Source of the DNA: an uncultured Ruegeria sp.
GTDB taxonomy: Bacteria; Pseudomonadota; Alphaproteobacteria; Rhodobacterales; Rhodobacteraceae
DNA length: 64,000 bases
Assembly: GCF_947497005.1 (NCBI RefSeq)
Contig: NZ_CANMFF010000020.1
Location: 1 to 64,000, forward strand
Direction: 5' to 3'
In this document: positions 53,864 to 62,946 of the stretch, one piece after another
How the letters are laid out: the number at the start of each line of letters is the position of its first letter
Numbering within the stretch: the first letter of the stretch is position 1
Translations under genes and position numbers: made by a program
Notes under the pieces: generated by a model
What the model saw: only the letters and a program-made list of their open reading frames with translations
The model's database searches: none
What the model was told of the DNA's origin: nothing

Positions 53864-54607
53864 CTATCTCTCGTGTTTCTTCAGCAGGTAGATATCCATG
53901 ATCCAACCATGATCGGCGCGGGCGCGGGCACGAGTGTCGAGGATCTGCCGGGCGACCTGATCCAAAGGGCCACTGATCAGCAGTTCTTCTTTCATACCCA
54001 CATAGGCACCCCACCAGATGTCAAAATCCGCCATATCAAGAGATTGGAACGAACACTCTCCATCAAGCATAACGGCGACTTTTGAGGCCGCTTCAGGCCA
54101 CCCGCCATCCCGGATACGGCGCCCGGTGGTCACAACGTAAGGAGCGCCCAGTTCGTTGATCGGGATTGCATGAGCCGCAGTAAGCGCCTGCAAGGCGGTG
54201 ATGCCGGGGATCACCTTTGTGTTAGGTTGAGGGTCCAGTCGTGCCGCGATGCGTAACGAACTGTCATAAAGGGACGGGTCCCCCCAAATTAACAGCGCCA
54301 CGTGTTGTGCCTCAGGGTGAGCGTCCATCGCCTCTTGCCAGCGCAGGGCAATAGCGTCGTGCCACTCGTCGACGCCGCGTAGATAGCCATCATCCGCGCG
54401 GCGTTTGGGGATGTCGAAATAGGCGATCTGGGGCTGGGTTTCGGTGACTTGCGCTATTATATCCTCGCGCAGCCCGGCCAGATCGGCCTTGTTTTCACCC
54501 TTGTGTGGGATCAGGATCAAATCTGCTTCTCTGATCACCTGCGCGCCCTGAAAAGTCACGTGATCTGGGTTGCCGGTGCCAATACCGATCAGGCTCAGAT
54601 CAATCAT
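53864..54607 (-). CDS. cobF: Precorrin-6A synthase (deacetylating)
   Basis: A 247-residue SAM-dependent methyltransferase that methylates C1 of precorrin-5 with loss of acetate, a step specific to the aerobic cobalamin route. DLSLIGIGTGNPDHVTFQG is the N-terminal SAM-binding loop and LLIWGDPSLYDSSLRI and VIPGITALQALTAAH are family blocks. ATG 54607 overlaps the cobA stop by eight bases. It is the last gene of the cob run on this strand. Confidence 0.94.
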   Translation of the reverse strand: MIDLSLIGIGTGNPDHVTFQGAQVIREADLILIPHKGENKADLAGLREDIIAQVTETQPQIAYFDIPKRRADDGYLRGVDEWHDAIALRWQEAMDAHPEAQHVALLIWGDPSLYDSSLRIAARLDPQPNTKVIPGITALQALTAAHAIPINELGAPYVVTTGRRIRDGGWPEAASKVAVMLDGECSFQSLDMADFDIWWGAYVGMKEELLISGPLDQVARQILDTRARARADHGWIMDIYLLKKHER

Positions 54608-55328
54608 CTTCGAATTCCGCCAGCGGTCCATAAAGGATCAGGGCTGGGGCCGTGCCAATCTCTGATTTCAGCTGCTCTGCCAGTGTACCAATCGTAGCGC
54701 GCTTCAGTTTTTGATCGGGGGTCGAAACGGATTCGGCCATTAGGGCGGGTGTATCAAGCGGTAAGCCATGGGCGTTTAAAGCCTCGACCAGCATAGGAAA
54801 GGTACGTTTGCCCATGAACACCACAGTGGTGGCCTGAGGGTCTGCCAGTGCTTTCAGGTTCAGATCGCCCGGCAATTCACCGCTGACATCATGGCCGGTG
54901 ACGAACTGCACGCGCCGCGCAGTCAGGCGGCGTGTCAGAGGAATACCTGCCGCCGCCGCCGCAGCCACAGCCGAGGGGATGCCGGGTATGATCTCATAAG
55001 CAATGTTGGCCGCACGCAAGGCGACAAGCTCTTCCTCCAGACGTCCGAACATGCCGCCATCACCTGACTTCAGCCGCACGACGTGCTGGCCGGTCTGGGC
55101 GTAGTCTACAAGCAACCTGCTGACATGGTCCTGCTTGGGCGACGGGCGTCCGGCTCGCTTGCCTACACCCACCAGATCGGCATCCGCGCGAGCATGGCTT
55201 AGAATTGGGCCACTGCTCAGGTCATCGAACAGTACAGCGTCGGCTTTTTGCAACCGATCTACAGCCTTCAAAGTCAGCAATTCCGGGTCACCGGGGCCCG
55301 AGCCGATGAAGGAGACAAAGCCGCTCAT
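54600..55328 (-). CDS. cobA: Uroporphyrinogen-III C-methyltransferase
   Basis: A 242-residue SUMT that methylates uroporphyrinogen III at C2 and C7 to precorrin-2, the entry to the corrin path and to siroheme. FIGSGPGDPELLTLKAVD is the SAM loop, VVRLKSGDGGMFGR binds the substrate and IPGIPSAVAAAAAAGIPLTRR completes the site. There is no CysG extension, as expected for a dedicated cobalamin enzyme. It overlaps cobB by four bases. Confidence 0.93.
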   Translation of the reverse strand: MSGFVSFIGSGPGDPELLTLKAVDRLQKADAVLFDDLSSGPILSHARADADLVGVGKRAGRPSPKQDHVSRLLVDYAQTGQHVVRLKSGDGGMFGRLEEELVALRAANIAYEIIPGIPSAVAAAAAAGIPLTRRLTARRVQFVTGHDVSGELPGDLNLKALADPQATTVVFMGKRTFPMLVEALNAHGLPLDTPALMAESVSTPDQKLKRATIGTLAEQLKSEIGTAPALILYGPLAEFEDD

Positions 55329-56641
55329 TCAGATGCCTCCGCGATCAGATGAAAGAAGGTACCTGTAACGTTGCCACACACGGACCCTGTCTGAGGTCCC
55401 TCCGCGCCTTCGGCATCGAACACACGCGCGAGCGGCGCGTCTGGTTGATCTACAATGGAAGAATAGTGAAACTCATGCCCGCGCAGCACCGCCCCTTTGG
55501 TAAATCCGGGCAGCGGTGCCAACAACTCGGCCTTGCGATAGCCAAGGTTGAATTTACGTTTCTTGTAAGAGGTCACAAGACCCAGCAGCCCGGCCATCTC
55601 ATGTTGCACCCCGTCTTTGTCGATCAGGGCCTGGCCAAGCGCCATGTAGCCCCCGCATTCGCCGTGCACCGGTTTGGTCTTGGCATGATTGCGCAAACCG
55701 CTGAGGAACGTATTGGCATCGGCCAAAGTTCCCGCGTGCAGTTCAGGATATCCGCCGGGCAGCCAGACCAGATCGGCATCTGCCGCCGGGGCTTCATCGG
55801 CCAGTGGCGAGAAGGGCAAGATCTCGGCCCCGGCTGCGCGCCAACCTTTCAGCAAATGCGGATAGGTGAAGGAAAACGCCGCATCTCGGGCCAATGCGAT
55901 CCGTTGAGCAGGAGGGCGCGGCAGCGCGGTTGACGATGGCCCAATGGGGCCTGAGGAAGCCGCCCGCTTGATCGCTTCAAGATCCACATGTTCGCGCAGA
56001 AACGCGGCATAGCTTACAATAGCACTTTCCAGATCCGGGTGTTCGATGGCCTGAATCAACCCCAAATGCCGCTCGGGCAAGGTCAGATCACCACGGCGGG
56101 GCAGAACACCCAGTACCGGCAGGCCAGCCCGTTCCATTCCCAAACGGGTCAACCGTTCGTGACGCGGACTCGCGCAGCGGTTCAGGATCACTCCGGCGAA
56201 GGGCAGGTCGGGGTTGTACATCTTAAACCCCAGCGCCGTGGCTGCTGCCGATTGTGCCTGACCGCCGACATCCAGTACCAGTACAACGGGCCACCCCATT
56301 CGCAACGCGGTTTCAGCACTTGAGCCATGACCCAGCTCTCCCGGTTTGGCCACGCCATCGAACAATCCCATCGAGCCTTCGGCGACCACGATATCCGCAC
56401 CATCAGCCTGCGCTGAAATCGAAGTCATAAGCGGATCGCCCATCGCCCAGCTGTCCAGATTGAACGAGGCCCGGCCAGCGGCGGCCCGATGGAAAGCCGG
56501 GTCGATATAGTCTGGCCCGCTCTTGAAGGGCTGCACGGTCAGGCCATCCTCGGCAAGTGCACGCAAAAGGCCCAGCATGACTGTTGTTTTGCCGGTACCC
56601 GAAGATGGTGCGGAAATCAGAATGCCCGGAGGGTTAGTCAT
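55325..56641 (-). CDS. cobB: Hydrogenobyrinic acid a,c-diamide synthase
   Basis: A 438-residue amidotransferase that uses glutamine and ATP to amidate the a and c side chains of hydrogenobyrinate. The N-terminal dethiobiotin-synthase-like domain has the P-loop APSSGTGKTT (11-20) and the C-terminal GATase domain has Cys329 in HGECGGYMAL and His431 in GTFFH. ATG 56641 was taken because GGAG is eight bases upstream; it overlaps cobM by eight bases. The order in a cob cluster with cobG and cobN points to the aerobic substrate rather than cobyrinate (CbiA). Confidence 0.93.
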   Translation of the reverse strand: MTNPPGILISAPSSGTGKTTVMLGLLRALAEDGLTVQPFKSGPDYIDPAFHRAAAGRASFNLDSWAMGDPLMTSISAQADGADIVVAEGSMGLFDGVAKPGELGHGSSAETALRMGWPVVLVLDVGGQAQSAAATALGFKMYNPDLPFAGVILNRCASPRHERLTRLGMERAGLPVLGVLPRRGDLTLPERHLGLIQAIEHPDLESAIVSYAAFLREHVDLEAIKRAASSGPIGPSSTALPRPPAQRIALARDAAFSFTYPHLLKGWRAAGAEILPFSPLADEAPAADADLVWLPGGYPELHAGTLADANTFLSGLRNHAKTKPVHGECGGYMALGQALIDKDGVQHEMAGLLGLVTSYKKRKFNLGYRKAELLAPLPGFTKGAVLRGHEFHYSSIVDQPDAPLARVFDAEGAEGPQTGSVCGNVTGTFFHLIAEASE

Positions 56642-57428
56642 CACCATGGCTCCAGCTTGACCAAGGACTCTCGGCATTTTGCGGGCGATAGCGACGATCG
56701 TAATCTTTTGAATACAGGCAGCTTTCGTCGAAACCTTCGCCTGCCAGTGCCGGACCGACCATGATCAACGCGGTGCGCGAGATGCTTTCGTCCAGCGATG
56801 CCTTCAAGGTTTCCAGTGTTGCACGGATGATTTGCTCGTCCGGCCAACTGGCCCGATAGACCACTGCCACTGGGCAATTGGCGCCATAGGCCGGGATCAG
56901 GTCGGCGATGACCTTGTCCAGATTGCCGATCGACAGGTGAATGGCCAGTGTCGCGCCGGTGCGGGCGAAGTTTTCCAGCGTCTCGCCTTCAGGCATGGAA
57001 GACGCGCGCCCCGGGGTCCGGGTCAGGACCACCGATTGTGCCAGCCCGGGCAAGGTCAGCTCGGTGCCGAGCGCAGCTGCGGCGGCAGCAAAGGATGGAA
57101 CGCCGGGTGTCACGCTGACCGGGATTCCCATTTCCTTAAGACGGCGGATCTGTTCGCCCATGGCCGACCAGACCGACAAGTCGCCCGAATGCAGGCGTGC
57201 CACGTCCTGTCCTGCTTTGTGGGCGGTTTCGATTTCAGCCATGATCTGGTCCAGATCCATCGGCGCCGTGTTCACGATTTTTGCGCCTTCGGGGCAATGG
57301 CTCAGGATTTCTTCCGGCACCAGCGAACCGGCATACAGGCAAACCGGGCAGGCGGCGATGATGTTGCGCCCGCGCAGGGTCAGCAAGTCGGCAGCGCCCG
57401 GTCCGGCGCCAATGAAATGAACGGTCAT
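56634..57428 (-). CDS. cobM: Precorrin-4 C11-methyltransferase
   Basis: A 264-residue SAM methyltransferase acting at C11 of precorrin-4. VHFIGAGPGAADLLTLRGRN is the SAM loop, RLHSGDLSVWSAMGEQIRRL and VTPGVPSFAAAAAALG are family blocks, and the C-terminus ends with a variable tail. ATG 57428 overlaps cobE by four bases; the longer in-frame frame lies inside cobE. Confidence 0.94.
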   Translation of the reverse strand: MTVHFIGAGPGAADLLTLRGRNIIAACPVCLYAGSLVPEEILSHCPEGAKIVNTAPMDLDQIMAEIETAHKAGQDVARLHSGDLSVWSAMGEQIRRLKEMGIPVSVTPGVPSFAAAAAALGTELTLPGLAQSVVLTRTPGRASSMPEGETLENFARTGATLAIHLSIGNLDKVIADLIPAYGANCPVAVVYRASWPDEQIIRATLETLKASLDESISRTALIMVGPALAGEGFDESCLYSKDYDRRYRPQNAESPWSSWSHGDD

Positions 57429-57793
57429 GTTTGTCCTCCGATGGCAATGGCGCAGGTCGCCAGCCGGTCGTCTGAAATCTGTCTGGGGGAAAGCAGCCGC
57501 GCGCCGGGTCCGGCAGCGGCCAATGCGGATGCTTCGGCCACGCTGCCGGTACCATAAGTGGCGCGGCTGCGATTCGAGCATGAAAGGGTGCGCTGCCCGG
57601 CCAGATCGGCGGGTACAACAAGGTGCAAGGGCACAGCAAGGGCTTCAGCAAAAGCCGTCAGCGCAGGGTGGCCATCTTTGTCAGCGACAGTCGCCAGCGC
57701 GCCAATGTCATGATTACCTGATGCGGCTTCAAACGCAGCGCGCAAGCTGTCCGCCGTTGCAGCGGAAGAGAAGCCAAGGCCAGCAACGATCAT
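57425..57793 (-). CDS. cobE: Cobalamin biosynthesis protein CobE (CbiG C-terminal type)
   Basis: A 122-residue protein of the CobE/CbiG-C group, found in cob clusters and thought to assist the ring-contraction region of the path. MIVAGLGFSSAATADSLRAAFE and GTGSVAEASALAAAG are the family blocks. ATG 57793 overlaps the cobL stop by four bases; an in-frame upstream start lies in cobL. Confidence 0.88.
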   Translation of the reverse strand: MIVAGLGFSSAATADSLRAAFEAASGNHDIGALATVADKDGHPALTAFAEALAVPLHLVVPADLAGQRTLSCSNRSRATYGTGSVAEASALAAAGPGARLLSPRQISDDRLATCAIAIGGQT

Positions 57794-58989
57794 AGCGTTA
57801 CGCTCCACTGCACCACCGGATAGGCGGATTTCCAACCGCGCCGCGGGCCAAGAGGGGCCGATTGCGCGAGTTCAATTCGCAGAAGGTCGCCGCCAAGTTT
57901 CTCTTGCCAAAGGGACAGCATGGCCTCGCTATCTAATGTAACCGCGTTGGCAACAAGGCGAGTGCCGCTGGGCAGGCTTCCCTGCAGCCAGGTCAACAGA
58001 TCAGGGCTCAGACCACCTCCGATGAAGACAACATCAGGCGGTTCCAATCCGTCCAAAACATCCGGCGCTGTGCCATGGATTACGTTCAACCGGTCCTGCC
58101 CCAGCGCGTCGGCATTGCGGCGGATACGTTCCGCCCGGTCGGCACGAGGTTCAATGCTGGTGGCCGTGAGGGTCGGATCACACATCAGCCACTCGATGCT
58201 AATCGAACCGGTGCCTCCGCCGATATCCCACAGATGCTCGCCCCGTTGTGGCGCGAGCGCCGAGAGGGTCAGCGCACGGATCGGGCGTTTCGTGATCTGC
58301 CCGTCCGTTTCAAAGATGTCGTCCGGCTTGCCGGATGCTTTGGAAAGGGCACGACCTGCGCCGGTGACTTCCAACCCGACGCACACGGGGTGGTCGAACG
58401 TGCCCAGCAGCGCCTCGGTCAATGTGACGGTTTGAATGTTTTCGCGTGGACCACCGAGGGCCTGCATCACGTGCAGGGCCGAGTCGGCAAAGCCGGTTTC
58501 GGTCAGGTATGTTGCCAACTCCGCCACCGCCTTGCCGTCGCGCAGCAACAGGATTGCATGGAGACTCGGAGCCAGATGTGGCCGCAAACGGGTCAGGGGA
58601 GCAGCGTGCAAACCAAAGGTCAGGGTGCTTTCCAAGGGCCAGCCGAGGCGCGCGGCGGCAAGCGAAAAAGTGGATTGGCCGGGCAGGGCGGTCCATTCGC
58701 CAGCATCGAAGTTACGCGCAATAACGGAGCCCGCTCCAAACCAGAACGGATCACCCGAGGCCAGAACAACGGTTTGCTTTCCACGCAATCCCTGCAGAAT
58801 CGGTAATCCATCCGAAAACGGCACTGGCCACTCGACGCGTTCCGCCCCGGCTTCAGGCAGCAGTGACAGGTGACGGGGCGGCCCCATGATGACCTCGGCT
58901 CGGTCCAACACTTGACGGTTTGCGGGCGAAAGGCCATCAAGCCCATCTTCGCCCACACCCATAACCGTTAGCCACGGAGATTCAGACAT
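57790..58989 (-). CDS. cobL: Precorrin-6Y C5,15-methyltransferase (decarboxylating)
   Basis: A 399-residue bifunctional enzyme that methylates C5 and C15 and decarboxylates the C12 acetate. The N-terminal CbiE-type domain (1-200) has VMGVGEDGLDGLSPANRQVL and the C-terminal CbiT-type domain has HLWDIGGGTGSISIEWL for SAM. ATG 58989 shares bases with the divergent cobK start in the CATG at 58987-58990. Confidence 0.94.
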   Translation of the reverse strand: MSESPWLTVMGVGEDGLDGLSPANRQVLDRAEVIMGPPRHLSLLPEAGAERVEWPVPFSDGLPILQGLRGKQTVVLASGDPFWFGAGSVIARNFDAGEWTALPGQSTFSLAAARLGWPLESTLTFGLHAAPLTRLRPHLAPSLHAILLLRDGKAVAELATYLTETGFADSALHVMQALGGPRENIQTVTLTEALLGTFDHPVCVGLEVTGAGRALSKASGKPDDIFETDGQITKRPIRALTLSALAPQRGEHLWDIGGGTGSISIEWLMCDPTLTATSIEPRADRAERIRRNADALGQDRLNVIHGTAPDVLDGLEPPDVVFIGGGLSPDLLTWLQGSLPSGTRLVANAVTLDSEAMLSLWQEKLGGDLLRIELAQSAPLGPRRGWKSAYPVVQWSVTL

Positions 58990-59719
58990 GACAAACCTCC
59001 TGATCCTTGGCGGCACAACCGAGGCCAATGCGCTGGCGAAAGCCGTCGCGGAACAAGGGATTGCGGCTGTATATTCCTATGCCGGACGGGTGGAACACCC
59101 GCGCCCACAGCCTTTGCCAATGCGGGTTGGTGGTTTCGGTGGTGGAGAGGGTTTGGTCGAATATATCCGTGAGAACAAAGTCACCCATCTGGTGGACGCC
59201 ACTCATCCTTTTGCGGCCCGGATGAGCGGGAATGCAATCGAAGCTTGCCAGGCGACGCAGACCTCTCTGGCCGCGCTGACGCGCCCGGCTTGGACGCCTC
59301 AGTTGGGCGACAATTGGCGTCATGCCCCGGACATCACGGCCGCAGTCGAGGCGCTTGCGGGCGATCCGCTGCGCGTGTTCCTGGCCGTCGGTCGTATGCA
59401 CCTTCTGGAATTCTCTGCCCAACCCCAGCACCATTACCTGCTGCGTCTGGTGGATGAACCCGACAGCTTGCCCCTGCCAAATGCCGAAGTTGTGGTGGCC
59501 AGAGGGCCGTTTGCCGAAGCTGAGGATCGCGCGCTTTTGCAGCGCCACGACACGCAACTGGTCGTGTCCAAGAACGCAGGCGGCTCTGGCGCGCGCGCCA
59601 AGCTGGACGCCGCGCGGGCGCTGGGCCTGCCCGTGCTGATGATCGACCGCCCGGTTTTGCCGCAGCGGACCGAGTTTTCGACTATCGCACAGGTTTTGGA
59701 CTGGGTGTCTCATCCCTGA
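58988..59719 (+). CDS. cobK: Precorrin-6A reductase
   Basis: A 243-residue NADPH-dependent enzyme that reduces precorrin-6A to 6B. MTNLLILGGTTEANALAKAV is the N-terminal nucleotide loop and YIRENKVTHLVDATHPFAARMS and VSKNAGGSGARAKLDAARALG are family blocks. It is the only plus-strand gene in the cob cluster. Its start codon overlaps the cobL start by two bases in CATG, and its last ten bases overlap the end of cobJ. Any promoter must lie inside cobL, and its transcript could run antisense into cobJ. Confidence 0.94.
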   Translation: MTNLLILGGTTEANALAKAVAEQGIAAVYSYAGRVEHPRPQPLPMRVGGFGGGEGLVEYIRENKVTHLVDATHPFAARMSGNAIEACQATQTSLAALTRPAWTPQLGDNWRHAPDITAAVEALAGDPLRVFLAVGRMHLLEFSAQPQHHYLLRLVDEPDSLPLPNAEVVVARGPFAEAEDRALLQRHDTQLVVSKNAGGSGARAKLDAARALGLPVLMIDRPVLPQRTEFSTIAQVLDWVSHP

Positions 59720-60474
59720 TCCTCATCCGGAGTGAAGCGCGGGGTGTAAACGATGGGCGTGCCGTTGCGCTCGATCACACGGGTGCGGGATGATCCGACA
59801 ATGACCACTGTCTGCATATCGGCCATTTCGGGCGTGGCGTCGGCCAGCGTAGAAATTCGGATTGCTTCATCTTCGCGCGACACGGCGCGGGCAAACAGGA
59901 TCAGCCGCTCGGGCTCACATTCTTCGCGCAGGATTCCCAGCGTTTTTATAAAGCCTTCCGGGCGGGATTTCGATCGTGGATTGTAGAAAGCCATCGAAAA
60001 ATCAGCCTGTGATGCAAGGCGCAGTCGCTTTTCGATCAGTGACCAGGGTTTGAGATTGTCGCTGAGGTTAATAGCACAGAAATCATGCCCCATCGGAGCG
60101 CCAGCCTTGGAAGACGCAGCCAGCATCGCGGTAATCCCCGGCAAAACATCGATCTGTAGATCGCGCCATTCTTCTGGACCGTTTTCCAGTGCTTCGAAGA
60201 CGGCGGCAGCCATGGCGAAGACACCGGGATCGCCGGAAGAAACGACGACGACGCGTTTCCCCTCGGTGGCCATCTGTAGTGCATGTTGCGAACGGTCGAT
60301 TTCGACCCGGTTGTCGCTGGCGTGAAGGGTCAGGCCCGGGCGTTCGGATACACGGGCTACATACGGGATATAGCCTACAACATCGGTGGCTTCGGCCAGT
60401 GCCGCCGTTACTTCAGGTGTAACAAGCGCTTCGTCACCCGGCCCGAGACCGGCAATCTTGACCCAACCGCTCAT
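59710..60474 (-). CDS. cobJ: Precorrin-3B C17-methyltransferase
   Basis: A 254-residue SAM methyltransferase that methylates C17 and drives ring contraction. KIAGLGPGDEALVTPEVTAAL is the SAM loop, VVVSSGDPGVFAMAAAVFEAL and FYNPRSKSRP are the family blocks. ATG 60474 overlaps cobI by four bases; the longer in-frame start lies inside cobI. It is convergent with cobK at its 3' end. Confidence 0.94.
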   Translation of the reverse strand: MSGWVKIAGLGPGDEALVTPEVTAALAEATDVVGYIPYVARVSERPGLTLHASDNRVEIDRSQHALQMATEGKRVVVVSSGDPGVFAMAAAVFEALENGPEEWRDLQIDVLPGITAMLAASSKAGAPMGHDFCAINLSDNLKPWSLIEKRLRLASQADFSMAFYNPRSKSRPEGFIKTLGILREECEPERLILFARAVSREDEAIRISTLADATPEMADMQTVVIVGSSRTRVIERNGTPIVYTPRFTPDEDQG

Positions 60475-61199
60475 GGTCGACGCCCCTGGCCATGGACGAC
60501 GATGATCGAGAAATAAGGGGTGATCTTTTCGCAGGCTTCCGACAGTTTTGTCACTGTCTGGTTTGGCATCTGCGCATATTCGACGATCCATGCCCGGTCA
60601 TAAAGACCCGCGGTCCTCAGAGCGCGTTTTACCTTGTCGATGTTCCGCCCGATTTTCATCACGACTAAAGCATCGGTTTGGGCCATGCGTTCGGCCAAAG
60701 TGTCTTCGGGTAGGGTGCCAACCAGCACGGTCAGCACATCGTCACCCCAGGTGATCGGATCACCTGTCGCGGTCCATGCTCCGGACATGCCGGTGATGGC
60801 AGGCACGACTTCAACAGGTGTATCTTCCCGCAACCGGTTGTAAAGATGCATGAAAGAGCCGTAGAAAAACGGATCGCCCTCGCACAGAACCACGACATCT
60901 TCGCCCTGTTCGGACAGGTTCTTAAGATGCTTGGTACAGTCCTCATAAAACGCAGCCAGCAATTCGTTATAGCGTGGATCTGTCACCGGGATCTCGGTTG
61001 TCACGGGATATTCCATCGGGAACTCGACCGCACCTTCGAGGATCATCCCGTTGACGATCTTGCGCGCCTGACCGCTGCGCCCGGGTTTGCGAAAGAATGC
61101 CACGTGCTTTGCATTGCGCAGCAGGCGATCAGCCCTGACACTCATCAAATCCGGGTCGCCGGGCCCCAGGCCCACGCCGTATATGGTGCCCATGCTCAT
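60471..61199 (-). CDS. cobI: Precorrin-2 C20-methyltransferase
   Basis: A 242-residue SAM methyltransferase that acts on C20 of precorrin-2, the first committed corrin step. IYGVGLGPGDPDLMSVRADRLL is the SAM loop and VVLCEGDPFFYGSFMHLY and VVPAITGMSGAWTATGDPITWGDD are the family blocks. It has ATGA overlaps with cobH and cobJ. Confidence 0.95.
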   Translation of the reverse strand: MSMGTIYGVGLGPGDPDLMSVRADRLLRNAKHVAFFRKPGRSGQARKIVNGMILEGAVEFPMEYPVTTEIPVTDPRYNELLAAFYEDCTKHLKNLSEQGEDVVVLCEGDPFFYGSFMHLYNRLREDTPVEVVPAITGMSGAWTATGDPITWGDDVLTVLVGTLPEDTLAERMAQTDALVVMKIGRNIDKVKRALRTAGLYDRAWIVEYAQMPNQTVTKLSEACEKITPYFSIIVVHGQGRRP

Positions 61200-61825
61200 T
61201 CCGCCCGGCTAGCGATGGCGTTGATGGCCGCCACGGTGATGGCGCTGCCGCCCAGACGACCTTTGACAATACAGGACGGCACCGGTTGGGCCTCCCACAA
61301 CGCATCTTTGGATTCCACCGCGCCGACAAAGCCAACAGGGCAGCCAATGATCGCAGCTGGACGCGGACAATCGGGGTCTTCCAGCATATTCAGCAAGTGG
61401 AACAGCGCTGTGGGCGCATTGCCGATGGCGACAAGCGCGCCCTCCAGATGCGGACGCCACAGCTCCAGCGCGGCCGCAGAACGGGTGTTGCTCATCTCGG
61501 CGGCCAGCGGGCGTACGCGTTCGTCGTGCAGCGAGCAGATCACCTCGTTATTGGCGGGCAGGCGAAAGCGGGTGACGCCTTCGCTGACCATGCGGGCGTC
61601 GCAAAGGATCGGCGCGCCGTTTTCCAGCGCGGTACGGGCGCTGACAACAAATCCCGGCGAGAAATGCACAAACTCTTCCAGCCCGACCATCCCGGCAGCG
61701 TGGATCATACGGACGGCGACCTGCTCTTCATCAGCGTTGAACCGGGCCAGATCAGCCTCCGAGCGGATGGTGGCAAAGCTTTCCTTGTAGATCGCCGCGC
61801 CATCGGTTTGGTATTCATAGGGCAT
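61196..61825 (-). CDS. cobH: Precorrin-8X methylmutase
   Basis: A 209-residue enzyme that moves the C11 methyl to C12, giving hydrogenobyrinate. AAGMVGLEEFVHFSPGFV carries the catalytic histidine and AAIIGCPVGFVGAVESKDAL is the family block. It starts with a 1-nt overlap at the cobG stop (TGATG) and overlaps cobI by four bases. Confidence 0.95.
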   Translation of the reverse strand: MPYEYQTDGAAIYKESFATIRSEADLARFNADEEQVAVRMIHAAGMVGLEEFVHFSPGFVVSARTALENGAPILCDARMVSEGVTRFRLPANNEVICSLHDERVRPLAAEMSNTRSAAALELWRPHLEGALVAIGNAPTALFHLLNMLEDPDCPRPAAIIGCPVGFVGAVESKDALWEAQPVPSCIVKGRLGGSAITVAAINAIASRAE

Positions 61826-62946
61826 CAGGTGAAATCCATGGTCATGAGTGTTTCGGGGTCGAGCCCACGCTGGCAGGGCTCATCTCCTGCGCGGCCCTGT
61901 TTGACAAGATCAAATCGTCCGTTGTCGCCAACCAATGTGATATCTGCAAGGCCCATACGCGCACATCCCTTGGCGCAGCCAGAGACATGCAGGCGTCCAG
62001 AAACCTGAGGGGCTAGAGCACGGGCGATGTCGCGGGTTTCCACCTGAGCCTGTGGGCAGAATGGTGCGCCGGGGCAGGCGTCGGTGGTCATCAGCGGGTC
62101 GGTGCTATCCGTGACAAACTCCGGGGCTGGTATCGCCGCCCCGCCTTCCAGCAGGATCAGCCGCCACGGGGTGACACGCAGGGCAGTCGCGCCGCTATCG
62201 TCAATCAGATCATAAAGCTTGCGCGCCGGCAGCGACCCAAAAGCCGCGCCGTACAGAGCGCCGAGCTCACACGGGCCCGGTTGCAATTTTGCGCCGACGG
62301 GGCCGGGAGGGTATCCTTGCCATTCCTGCGACAGCGCGTCGACGACCGCCGCCATGCGGCGAGCCTCGGGTGTGTAGGTCTTGGCAAACCACCGTGCCAA
62401 AGCGATGACGTGGTCAATCGCATCGGTCTTGGTCACACGGCGCCCAGTTTCGCAGCCGTCGGCACGCAAGATCAGGCCGTCAGCATCGGTTTCCAGACGA
62501 ATATCCGCTGAATCCGTGGTCAGCAGACGCACGGGGCCGGTGTCGATCGCAAAGCCGAATTTGGCAGGTAGGGCTGGCAGTTCTGCCAATCTGTCGATCA
62601 ATTCCCGCGTCAGACACGCGGTCAGGTCGCCTGCCTGATAGAGCGGCGTGACCAGAATATTGCGGCGCACCTCAATGCCGGGTTCCGCATCCAGCAGGTT
62701 CAGCGCCGCGAGTTCCGTAAGCAGCGGCTGATGATCGCACTCTTCCACGCCACGCAATTGCAGGTTGGCGCGATTGGTCAAATCGATCGAGCCGTTGCCA
62801 AATCGATCCGCCAGATCACACAGACCCAGCGCCTGAGCGGCATACAATCGAGCCAATCGGGGGCGTACTCGTACGACCAGTCCGTCGCCGGACATCATCG
62901 GTCGATGGGCGCCGGGGCACCAGCCCTGAACGATGGGCGTGCTCAT
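61825..62946 (-). CDS. cobG: Precorrin-3B synthase
   Basis: A 373-residue nitrite/sulfite-reductase-like Fe-S monooxygenase that hydroxylates C20 of precorrin-3A with O2, which marks the aerobic cobalamin route. The cluster cysteines are in TDACPGAPFCPQ and HVSGCAKGCAR. ATG 62946 overlaps the cobN stop by four bases; a longer in-frame frame lies inside cobN. Confidence 0.93.
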   Translation of the reverse strand: MSTPIVQGWCPGAHRPMMSGDGLVVRVRPRLARLYAAQALGLCDLADRFGNGSIDLTNRANLQLRGVEECDHQPLLTELAALNLLDAEPGIEVRRNILVTPLYQAGDLTACLTRELIDRLAELPALPAKFGFAIDTGPVRLLTTDSADIRLETDADGLILRADGCETGRRVTKTDAIDHVIALARWFAKTYTPEARRMAAVVDALSQEWQGYPPGPVGAKLQPGPCELGALYGAAFGSLPARKLYDLIDDSGATALRVTPWRLILLEGGAAIPAPEFVTDSTDPLMTTDACPGAPFCPQAQVETRDIARALAPQVSGRLHVSGCAKGCARMGLADITLVGDNGRFDLVKQGRAGDEPCQRGLDPETLMTMDFT

